A DNA stretch of 6,628 bases from an uncultured Clostridia bacterium (lineage in GTDB: Bacteria > Bacillota_A > Clostridia > Oscillospirales > Oscillospiraceae). Below are positions 1 through 5,860 of this stretch, piece by piece. Position numbers and translations under genes: made by a program. The DNA is taken from contig CAMVIC010000089.1 in the NCBI GenBank assembly GCA_947167435.1, forward strand, positions 1-6,628, given 5' to 3'. The notes under the pieces were generated by a model. That model ran no database searches and had not been told where the DNA came from. It was given only the letters and a program-made list of their open reading frames with translations. Position 1 is the first letter of the stretch; each line of letters starts with the position of its first letter.

Positions 1-197
1 ACGAGCTGTTCTACGGCGGCGAGAAGGCGGTCTACTCCCAGGTGGGCGGCAGCGACCTGTTTTGGGGCTTCAAGCACAACTGGCGCCACTACTTCAGCTT
101 CATGCATGATCTCCACTCCGGCGTGGTCAACGACTACGCGCTGTGGGCCGTGGTGGCCCTGGCTCTGGCGATCGTGTATGCGCTGATCGTTCTGTAA
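1..197 (+). CDS. Proton-conducting antiporter-like subunit (NuoL/EchA/HycC type), C-terminal end only
   Basis: This is the last 64 codons of a gene that begins outside the window, read in the frame of codons 3-5 and ending at TAA 195-197. The visible tail has an amphipathic stretch rich in aromatic residues and His (FKHNWRHYFSFMHDLHSG), then VVNDYALW and a final hydrophobic helix of about 17 residues ending IVYALIVL. A soluble-to-membrane tail of this kind, placed directly before a NuoH-like gene, fits the large antiporter-like subunit of Ech/Hyc-type hydrogenases (NuoL/M/N family), which is thought to move ions across the membrane. The next gene starts 13 nt downstream, so the two are surely cotranscribed. 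The family call rests more on position than on the short sequence. NuoM- or NuoN-like alternatives cannot be excluded. Confidence 0.7.
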   Translation, partial: ELFYGGEKAVYSQVGGSDLFWGFKHNWRHYFSFMHDLHSGVVNDYALWAVVALALAIVYALIVL

Positions 198-210
198 GGA
201 GGTGGGAAGT

Positions 211-1236
211 ATGAATATTGTGATAGATGCGCTGAAATACCTGGCCTATATCCTGATCTTCCCCGGCTTCCTGTTCTGCTTTTTGACCGGCATGCTGCTG
301 TGCGGCATCGACCGCAAGCTGGTGGCGAAAATGCAGAAGCGTGTGGGTCCCCCCATTCTGCAGCCCTTCTATGATTTCTTCAAGCTCTGCGGCAAGGAGA
401 CCATCGTTCCGGCCGCTGCCAACAAGACCGTGTTCCTGCTCGCTCCCCTGGTGGGTCTGGCGGCCCTGGTGGTCATTCAGCTGTTCATTCCCGTCTTCAA
501 CTTCTCCGCCTTCACCGGCATTGCCGACGTGATCGTGATCCTGTATCTGCTGCTGATCCCGGCCCTGTCGGTGATCATGGGCGGCGCGGCCTCCGGCTCC
601 CCCTATGCGGGCGTGGGCCTGAGCCGTGAGATGGTCACGGTGCTCAGCTGCGAGCTGCCGCTGGTGCTGGTGCTGCTGGCCATTGCCCGCACCGTGGGCA
701 GCGCCATGGGCAAGGGCCTGTGCTTCAGCCTCACCGAGATCGTGAAGTACCAGTCCGTCCACGGCAGCCTCATCACCCACCTGAGCATGATTCCCGCCGC
801 CGTGGCCTTCCTGATGGTCATCCCCGGCGAGACCGGCAGTCATCCCTTTGACGCGGCCGAGGCAGAAACCGAAATCTGCGAAGGCATGCTGGCCGAGTAC
901 AGCGGCGCGCCTCTGGGCGTTTACAAGCTGAGCCACGGCGTAAAGCTGCTGACCATGACGAGCCTCTTTGTGGCCCTGTTCCTGGGCGGCGCCGGCAGCG
1001 GCCTGGAGCGCCTGGTGCTGGGCATGGGCCTGACGGGTCCCATCGCCGGTATGCTGAGCCTGGTGCTGAGCATCCTGCTGCTGTTCCTGCTGTGCGTTGT
1101 GCTCACCGCAGTGTGCATCTCCTTTGTCCACGCCGTCACCGCGCGGCTGCGGATCGAGCAGATCTTCAAGTACTACTGGACCGTGGTTTCCGGCCTGGCT
1201 CTGATCAGCCTGGTGCTGGCCTGGTACGGCCTGTAA
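211..1236 (+). CDS. echB: NuoH/EchB/HycD-like integral membrane subunit of an energy-converting complex
   Basis: This is a 341-residue, strongly hydrophobic protein of the respiratory complex I subunit 1 family, which connects the soluble electron-transfer arm to the ion-pumping membrane arm. Family hallmarks are visible: KRVGPPILQPFYDFFK at about 43-58, GGAASGSPYAGVGLSRE at about 124-140, and the acidic loop PFDAAEAETEICEGMLAEYSG at about 212-232, which matches the conserved NuoH/HycD loop near the quinone or ion pathway. About eight membrane segments can be read, at roughly 8-30, 73-97, 103-125, 144-160, 189-205, 246-262, 274-306 (probably two) and 324-340. ATG 211 is chosen because AAGGAGGT at 196-203 lies 7 nt upstream. 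An in-frame GTG at 202 overlaps that Shine-Dalgarno and is unlikely. The gene sits between an EchA-like and an EchC-like gene. The Ech label is inferred, because the catalytic subunit is not in the window. Confidence 0.92.
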   Translation: MNIVIDALKYLAYILIFPGFLFCFLTGMLLCGIDRKLVAKMQKRVGPPILQPFYDFFKLCGKETIVPAAANKTVFLLAPLVGLAALVVIQLFIPVFNFSAFTGIADVIVILYLLLIPALSVIMGGAASGSPYAGVGLSREMVTVLSCELPLVLVLLAIARTVGSAMGKGLCFSLTEIVKYQSVHGSLITHLSMIPAAVAFLMVIPGETGSHPFDAAEAETEICEGMLAEYSGAPLGVYKLSHGVKLLTMTSLFVALFLGGAGSGLERLVLGMGLTGPIAGMLSLVLSILLLFLLCVVLTAVCISFVHAVTARLRIEQIFKYYWTVVSGLALISLVLAWYGL

Positions 1237-1248
1237 GGAGGGAAGCCT

Positions 1249-1692
1249 ATGTTTAAGAAACTGATCGCGGAGAGCACCGGCAAATCCCCGTGGCTCTTCC
1301 ACATCAACGCCGGCTCCTGCAACGGCTGTGACATCGAGCTGGTGAGCGTGCTCACCCCCCGCTATGATGCGGAGCGTCTGGGCTTCAAGCTGGCGGGCAG
1401 CCCCCGTCACGCGGACATCGTGGTAGTCACCGGACCCGTCACGGTCCAGTCCCTGCCCCGTGTGCTCTCGGCCATCTCTCAGGTGCCGGAACCCCGGTGC
1501 ATCGTCACCATGGGCTCCTGCCCCCAGTCCGGCAACGTGTTCCGGGGCAGCTATTCCATCGCCGGCCCCCTGAGCAAGTACGTCCATGTGGACGTGGACG
1601 TGGCCGGCTGCGCGCCCAAGCCTGAGGCCGTGATCGACGGCCTGGCCCTGGCCACCAAGATTCTGGAGGAGAAAAGGAGGGCGATGAAGTAA
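1249..1692 (+). CDS. echC: NuoB/EchC-like [4Fe-4S] small subunit of an energy-converting hydrogenase-type complex
   Basis: This 147-residue protein belongs to the NuoB / hydrogenase small-subunit family (the 20-kDa subunit of complex I). The four expected ligands of the proximal (N2-type) [4Fe-4S] cluster are present: C24 and C27 in GSCNGCDIEL, C91 in TMGSCPQSGNVF, and C121 in VAGCAPKPEAV. The short length and the CNGCDIE motif are typical of group 4 (Ech/Hyc/Mbh) small subunits. In the complex it passes electrons between the ferredoxin subunit and the large-subunit active site at the membrane surface. The last motif reads GCAPKP where many homologues have GCPPxP, a mild change. ATG 1249 follows AAGGAGGG at 1235-1242, and the gene starts 12 nt after the echB-like stop. 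Its TAA (1690-1692) shares one base with the next ATG, which implies translational coupling. No NuoC- or NuoD-like gene follows, unlike the classical ech order. Confidence 0.92.
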   Translation: MFKKLIAESTGKSPWLFHINAGSCNGCDIELVSVLTPRYDAERLGFKLAGSPRHADIVVVTGPVTVQSLPRVLSAISQVPEPRCIVTMGSCPQSGNVFRGSYSIAGPLSKYVHVDVDVAGCAPKPEAVIDGLALATKILEEKRRAMK

Positions 1693-2372
1693 TGGATCTG
1701 CCGTTTGTAAAGGAAGCAATCACCCAGCTCTTTTCCAAGTCCAGCTGCGACATGTATCCCGTCAAGCCCAGCGAGGCCGCGCCCAACTATCGGGGCCGCA
1801 TCGTCTTCCATCCCGACAAGTGCATCAGCTGCATGATGTGCGAGCGGGTCTGCTCCGGCAACGCCATCACCACCGTGACGGAGAAGCTGGAGAACGGAGA
1901 CGAACAGATCACCCGTACCTTCAACCTGGGCTCCTGCACCTTCTGCGCCACCTGCATGGATTTCTGCCACGGCGCCATTGAGTTCAGCCGTGACTACCAC
2001 ATGGTGGCCACCAAGGAAGAGGACCTGCTGGTCACCGGCACTTACATCAAGAAGAAGCCGGTGAAGAAGGCGCCTCCCGCCAAGCCCGCCGCCCCTGCCG
2101 AGGCGCCCAAGGCCGCCCCTGCTGAGGCCAAGCCTGCCGAGGGCGAGGCACCCAAGGCCGAGGCAGCTGCACCCGCCGTGCAGCCCCGGGACGACGGCAA
2201 ACCCGTACAGGACCCCAGCAAGTGCGTCTACTGCACCATCTGCGCCAGAAAGTGCCCCGCCGGGGCGCTGACCGTGGACCGGGCCGCCAAGACCTGGACC
2301 CTGGACGAGGATCTGTGCGTGGGCTGCGGTACCTGCGCCGAGGCCTGCCCCAAGAAGTGCATCCTGATCTGA
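1692..2372 (+). CDS. Tetra-cluster ferredoxin subunit (NuoI/EchF-like) with two dicluster domains and an Ala/Pro/Lys linker
   Basis: This 226-residue iron-sulfur protein should carry four [4Fe-4S] clusters. Domain 1 (about 35-105) has C44-x2-C47-x2-C50-x3-C54 and C82-x2-C85-x2-C88-x3-C92 separated by a 27-residue insert, the spacing seen in NuoI/EchF/HycF-type polyferredoxin subunits. Domain 2 (about 170-226) has C178/181/184/188 and C209/212/215/219, each set followed by Pro, like a small clostridial 2[4Fe-4S] ferredoxin. Residues about 119-165 between them form a low-complexity linker of Ala, Pro, Lys and Glu, probably flexible. In domain 1 the residue after the fourth Cys is Ser or His, not the usual Pro. 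As last gene of the operon and coupled to the echC-like gene, it most likely docks on the membrane complex and takes electrons from, or gives them to, soluble ferredoxin. ATG 1692 lies 11 nt after AGGAGG (1675-1680). The EchF role is inferred; the fused second ferredoxin is the unusual part. Confidence 0.9.
   Translation: MDLPFVKEAITQLFSKSSCDMYPVKPSEAAPNYRGRIVFHPDKCISCMMCERVCSGNAITTVTEKLENGDEQITRTFNLGSCTFCATCMDFCHGAIEFSRDYHMVATKEEDLLVTGTYIKKKPVKKAPPAKPAAPAEAPKAAPAEAKPAEGEAPKAEAAAPAVQPRDDGKPVQDPSKCVYCTICARKCPAGALTVDRAAKTWTLDEDLCVGCGTCAEACPKKCILI
2100..2160 (+). repeat. Imperfect 16-bp direct repeat inside the ferredoxin linker
   Basis: GAGGCGCCCAAGGCCG at 2100-2115 recurs at 2145-2160 with one change (G to A at the sixth base). 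Both copies are in the same frame and encode Glu-Ala-Pro-Lys-Ala. The surrounding linker codons repeat Ala-Pro and Ala-Glu in the same way, so the linker probably grew by slippage or local duplication and may vary in length between strains. Confidence 0.7.
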
Positions 2373-2386
2373 GCATCGGGAATATG

Positions 2387-2422
2387 AAAAAAGAGAACGG
2401 ATTTTTATCCGTTCTCTTTTTT
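2387..2422. terminator. Bidirectional intrinsic terminator between convergent genes
   Basis: A perfect 16-bp inverted repeat pairs 2387-2402 with 2407-2422 around a TTTT loop. The core GAGAACGGAT / ATCCGTTCTC is flanked by six A on the left and six T on the right, so the hairpin reads as stem plus U-tract on both strands. It starts 14 nt after the ferredoxin-gene stop and lies 64 nt past the stop of the convergent GH3 gene, so it can end both transcripts. Confidence 0.93.
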
Positions 2423-2453
2423 CAGTTTTCAGGATTCAGTTTTCGGTTTTCAG
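2421..2453. repeat. Short TTCAGTTTTC direct repeats beside the terminator
   Basis: TTCAGTTTTC occurs at 2421-2430 and again at 2435-2444, followed by the related GGTTTTCAG at 2445-2453. The stretch lies between the terminator hairpin and the GH3 stop codon, and its AT-rich composition differs from the GC-rich surroundings. No function is evident; it may be slippage sequence or a remnant of an intergenic repeat family. Confidence 0.5.
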
Positions 2454-2485
2454 AAGACGGGAGAGGCGGCTGGCGCGGGGCTGCC

Positions 2486-4888
2486 TCAGATCATCAGGTC
2501 CCGGATCAGGCGCAGGAGGCGGCTGGCATTGATTTCCAACTGTTGTCGCGTGACGGTGCCCTCCTTGAGCCCGTTCAGGATGGCCTTCACGTCGGCGGCG
2601 CTGCCGGGCATGGTCAGGTCGTTGCCAGCTGCGGCGATCCGGTCCGCACGTGGGCCGGGGAAGGCGGATTTTTTGTCGATGGTGCCGCCGAGGATGATCC
2701 AGTCGGTCATCACGACGCCGTCAAAGCCGAACTCACCCCGCAGCACGTCCTCCAGCAGATCTCTCCGCTCGGAGCTGTGGATGCCGTTGATCAGGTTGTA
2801 GGAGGTCATCACCGCCTTGGGCGCCGCCTGCCGCACCGCGATGCCGAAGCCCCGCAGATAGATCTCCCGCAGGGCGCGCTCACTGACCCGGCTATTGGAG
2901 TTATAGCGGTTGGTCTCCTGGTTGTTGGCGGCGAAATGCTTCAGCGTTACGCCACGGCCCGGATGCTTCTGCACGCCCCGGGTCAGCGCCGCGGCAAAGA
3001 CGCCGGAGAGCAGAGGGTCCTCGGAGAAATACTCAAAGTTCCGGCCGCAGCGGATGTCCCGCTGGATGTTCAGCGCCGGGGCCAGCCACAGGTGGACGCC
3101 GAAGCGCTCCATCTCGCTGCCCACCAGATCGCCGCAGGCCTCCGCCAGATCAGGGTCCCAGCTCTGGGCGACGGCACTGCCGATGGGGATGGCGGTGCAG
3201 TACTGCTCCCGCCACTCGCCCTGGGGCTGCTTCTCCAGCAGGGCCAGCAGGCCGATGACAGCCGGGGGCAGCAGCTCCTGCATGCTCTCGGGAACGGAGG
3301 GCCCGAGGGAGTGGGCGCCGGTTTCGTTCAGAACGTATTCGGGGCTCAGCCGCAGACCGGCGGGGCCGTCGGCCATGACCAGACTGGGAAAGCCCGGCAC
3401 GCTGTCCGCCGTCTGTCCGGCGGCGCCGGCAACGGTCTTGCCCGCGCTGCCGATGATGTCGGCCGCCATGCCGAGGGGGTCGTAGGCGCCCACGTTCAGG
3501 CGGGCCAGCTCCTCGTCGCTGAGGGCGCGGACGGCGCTCTCAACGGGCCAGCTGCGCTCGTTGGGATAGATTGGCGCTATGGCCGCGGCGGAGACCGAAA
3601 TCACCTTGCCGCCCCTGGGTTCCCGGCGCTTCTTCTGCTCCGGCTGCCAGTCCCGGAAGCCGGACTTGCCGAAGCAGGGGAGCACCCGACCGGCGTCCGC
3701 ATCCCCGTCCAGCCGCAGCCTGGCGGCGACGGAAGTGGAGCGGCTGTCGGTTCCGATCCGCAGGATATAGTCCCCCTTCTCCAGCACCCAGGCATGGCGG
3801 CTCTCTTCGAAGGAGGCGAGATCGCGCAGAGAGAAGGAGAGCGTCACTTCCTCCTGCTCCCCGGGCTGCAGCTCCCGGGTTTTCCGGAAGGCGGCCAGAA
3901 CCTGATAGGGCTTGTCCAGCTTCCCGGCCGGGCAGGACACGTAGGCCTGCACCACCTCGCGGCCGGGCCGGTCGCCGATGTTCTGCACCGTGACGGCGGC
4001 GGTCACATTCTCGCCCTCCACGGTCACGGGGCCGTCTTTCAGCGCGAAGCGGGTGTAGCCCAGACCGAAGCCGAAGGGGAAGAGGGGGGCCTTTTCCACC
4101 GTGTCGAACCAGCGGTAGCCCACGTACACGCCCTCCCGGTAGCGGGTGTTGTCCCGGCAGCCGAAGTCGCCGGGACCGGCGTAATCCTCCCAGGCGGACC
4201 AGGTGGCGGCCAGCTTGCCGGAGGGGTAGGCCCTGCCCAGCAGCAGGTCGGCCAGAACGCCGCCGGTCTCCGCGCCAAGCTGGCTCAGCAGCAGGATGTT
4301 CTCCACCGCACCCAGGGGCGACAGGTCCACCACGCCCCCCACGTTCAGCACCAGGAGAAATTTTTTATACTGCTCCTGCAGGGTCAGAATGTCCCGGATC
4401 TCCGTCCCGGTCAGCAGAATGTCCCCGGGCACGGCCTGCCGGTCGCTGCCCTCGCCGGAGATGCGGCCCAGCACGTATACCGCCACGTCCCCGTGACCCC
4501 GCAGGGGGATGTTGTATTCCGGCTCCGGCATCACGGCGCCCATGAAGGCAACCGCCGCCTGCACGTGCTGCTCCCTGGCCTTTTTCCGCAGGGATGCCAG
4601 AAACTCCTTCTTCGCATTGTCCGCCACGCCGTCATAGCTGTCCAGCCAGAAGTCGGTTGTGACGGTGAAGCCCGCCTGCTTCAGGCCCTCCTCCACCGAG
4701 AGAGAGCTGCGGGAATTGACCTCGCCCGAGCCGGTGCCGCCCTTGACGGTGCGGCGTGCGCCGCTGCCGTAGAGGGCGACGGGGCAGGGGGCGTCCAGAG
4801 GGAAGGCGCCGTTGCTGCGCAGCAGCACGGTGCAGCCGGGCGCCAGACGGCGCACGGTCTCGGCGCCGAAAATCTCATAATCGTTCAT
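2486..4888 (-). CDS. Glycoside hydrolase family 3 beta-glycosidase with reversed domain order
   Basis: This 800-residue GH3 enzyme probably releases glucose or a related sugar from the non-reducing end of beta-glycosides. Its domains run in permuted order. The GH3 C-terminal alpha/beta domain comes first (about 35-280; YGSGARRTVKGGTGSGEVN at 40-58, GRAYPSGKLAATW at 218-230, FPFGFGLGYT at 270-279). An Fn3-like domain follows (about 300-380; GREVVQAYVSCPAGKLDKPY), then the TIM barrel (about 440-800; ADGPAGLRL at 507, IRCGRNFEYFSEDP at 612, KHFAANNQETNR at 650). The catalytic nucleophile should be D729 in GFDGVVMTDW (codon 2702-2704). KHFAANNQE, not KHFPGHGD, favours a glucosidase-type over a NagZ-type enzyme. 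The same reversed order is known in Ruminococcus albus and Butyrivibrio beta-glucosidases. There is no signal peptide, so it is likely cytoplasmic and acts on imported oligosaccharides or glycosides. ATG 4888 follows AAAGGAGC at 8 nt. It appears monocistronic, with no transporter or regulator beside it. The exact substrate and the acid/base residue cannot be assigned. Confidence 0.94.
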   Translation of the reverse strand: MNDYEIFGAETVRRLAPGCTVLLRSNGAFPLDAPCPVALYGSGARRTVKGGTGSGEVNSRSSLSVEEGLKQAGFTVTTDFWLDSYDGVADNAKKEFLASLRKKAREQHVQAAVAFMGAVMPEPEYNIPLRGHGDVAVYVLGRISGEGSDRQAVPGDILLTGTEIRDILTLQEQYKKFLLVLNVGGVVDLSPLGAVENILLLSQLGAETGGVLADLLLGRAYPSGKLAATWSAWEDYAGPGDFGCRDNTRYREGVYVGYRWFDTVEKAPLFPFGFGLGYTRFALKDGPVTVEGENVTAAVTVQNIGDRPGREVVQAYVSCPAGKLDKPYQVLAAFRKTRELQPGEQEEVTLSFSLRDLASFEESRHAWVLEKGDYILRIGTDSRSTSVAARLRLDGDADAGRVLPCFGKSGFRDWQPEQKKRREPRGGKVISVSAAAIAPIYPNERSWPVESAVRALSDEELARLNVGAYDPLGMAADIIGSAGKTVAGAAGQTADSVPGFPSLVMADGPAGLRLSPEYVLNETGAHSLGPSVPESMQELLPPAVIGLLALLEKQPQGEWREQYCTAIPIGSAVAQSWDPDLAEACGDLVGSEMERFGVHLWLAPALNIQRDIRCGRNFEYFSEDPLLSGVFAAALTRGVQKHPGRGVTLKHFAANNQETNRYNSNSRVSERALREIYLRGFGIAVRQAAPKAVMTSYNLINGIHSSERRDLLEDVLRGEFGFDGVVMTDWIILGGTIDKKSAFPGPRADRIAAAGNDLTMPGSAADVKAILNGLKEGTVTRQQLEINASRLLRLIRDLMI

Positions 4889-4956
4889 GGATACTGCTCC
4901 TTTATGTTTTGGAATCTGTATTTGATTGACAATCCTCTTATGAAGCGCGAAAATCT

Positions 4957-4987
4957 CAAATGGGCGGCCTGCATGGCCGCCCGTTTG
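4957..4987 (-). terminator. GC-rich hairpin terminator after the VanY-like gene
   Basis: On the - strand the 8-bp stem GGGCGGCC / GGCCGCCC (4982-4975 with 4969-4962) closes a 5-nt ATGCA loop. Four more pairs (CAAA/TTTG) lie outside one C-A mismatch. It begins 3 nt after the TAA of the carboxypeptidase gene and is followed by the T-rich but interrupted ATTTGAGATTTTC. The tail is imperfect, so efficiency is uncertain, but the position fits an intrinsic terminator that separates this unit from the GH3 gene. Confidence 0.65.
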
Positions 4988-4990
4988 AAA

Positions 4991-5860
4991 TTATTCCACG
5001 CCGTAGAGGGCCAGAAACTCCTCCAGGGTCAGGTCATTTGCCATGATGTAGGCGGCGGCCTCCGTCCCCACATAGCGGAAATGCCAGGGCTCGTAGATGA
5101 TGCCGGTGACGGCCTCCTTGCCCTCCGGATAGCGGAGAATAAAGCCGTAGTCCTGGCAGTGGGCGTACAGCCACTGATAGGTCTCCGTCTGGCTCAGCAC
5201 CGAGGGCACCATGGGCTGGCGCAGGTAGTCGGTAATGTCGCAGCACAGGCCGGTCTGGTGCTCGCTGGTGCCCGGCGGCGCCACAATGGTGGCGGCCGTC
5301 TCATAGCCGTATTCGGCGGCCTTGGCCTCATAGGTCTGGCTCTGAATGTAGTAGGAGCGGTAGCCGCTGCCCAGGAGCACCGGCAGGCCCTGGGCCTGAC
5401 AATCCGCGGCAAAGGCGCTCAGCGCGTCATAGATCCGCGCGTCCTGGGGGCACTGACTCTCCGAAACGGCTGCAAGCTCCGGCTCATAGTCCGCCGAGAT
5501 GGGGTGCGTTGCGTTGACCAGCACCAGCTCCCAGCTGTTCACGTCCACGTCCGGAGGCTCCGGCAGACCAAGGGCGGCGGCATTTCGCAGCGCCTTGCCG
5601 TATGTCGAATCCGGGTCCACGGTGGGCTCCGGCGTGGGGGTGGGCTCCGGCGTGGGCGCGGGCTCTGCCGTGACTTCCGGCGTGGTCTCCGGCAGGGGGG
5701 CCGCAGCGGCCTCCGGCGTCGGGACGCTCTGCTCCCGGGCGTCGGGAGCGCTCAGGTCCCGGCTCCGGGGGGTGAAGGAGTTGTGAAGATGGGTGTAGCC
5801 CAGAAACAGAAGCAGGGCCAGGAGCGCGCCGAGCAGACGGGCCGGCGTTGGCTTTCTCAC
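4991..5860 (-). CDS. Membrane-anchored M15B (VanY-like) zinc D-alanyl-D-alanine carboxypeptidase
   Basis: This 289-residue protein is predicted to trim the terminal D-Ala from peptidoglycan stem peptides outside the cytoplasmic membrane. Residues 1-8 are basic, and about 9-22 form one hydrophobic segment with no lipobox Cys, so it is a signal anchor or signal peptide. A Pro/Thr/Glu-rich spacer (about 47-84, with PTPEPT repeats) leads to the peptidase domain (about 105-289). Key M15B motifs are all present: SGYRSYYIQSQ at 165, PGTSEHQTGLCCDITDY at 196 with zinc ligands H201 and D208, RYPEGK at 243, TGIIYEPWHFRYVG at 252 with catalytic E257 and zinc ligand H260. The start is GTG 5860-5858, with GGAGGA 6 nt upstream. 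This GTG overlaps the TGA of the preceding gene in a GTGA junction, so translation is probably coupled. No vanR/S/H/A/X genes are seen, so housekeeping wall maturation is more likely than vancomycin resistance. Confidence 0.92.
   Translation of the reverse strand: MRKPTPARLLGALLALLLFLGYTHLHNSFTPRSRDLSAPDAREQSVPTPEAAAAPLPETTPEVTAEPAPTPEPTPTPEPTVDPDSTYGKALRNAAALGLPEPPDVDVNSWELVLVNATHPISADYEPELAAVSESQCPQDARIYDALSAFAADCQAQGLPVLLGSGYRSYYIQSQTYEAKAAEYGYETAATIVAPPGTSEHQTGLCCDITDYLRQPMVPSVLSQTETYQWLYAHCQDYGFILRYPEGKEAVTGIIYEPWHFRYVGTEAAAYIMANDLTLEEFLALYGVE
5622..5657 (-). repeat. Two tandem 18-bp units encoding Pro-Thr-Pro-Glu-Pro-Thr
   Basis: GTGGGCTCCGGCGTGGGG (5622-5639) is followed at once by the same unit with one changed base (5640-5657), and a degenerate third part continues to about 5666. 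On the coding (-) strand the units encode the PTPEPT spacer between membrane anchor and peptidase domain. Slippage here would change spacer length without breaking the frame. Confidence 0.75.

Noticed and set aside
202..210. Upstream GTG start for the NuoH-like gene
   Set aside because: This GTG is part of the AAGGAGGT Shine-Dalgarno itself. ATG 211 has ideal spacing from that site.
127..1719. 530-codon - strand open frame opposite the ech-like genes
   Set aside because: The translation is rich in His, Gln and Gly with no domain, while the + strand has NuoH and NuoB signatures and good ribosome binding sites.
2421..2453. CRISPR-like or mobile-element repeat
   Set aside because: There are only two 10-bp copies plus a partial one, with no regular spacers, no inverted terminal repeats and no transposase or cas gene.
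4991..5860. Vancomycin-resistance gene vanY
   Set aside because: The M15B motifs match VanY, but no other van genes are visible and such carboxypeptidases are common in Firmicutes without resistance, so the vanY symbol is not justified.
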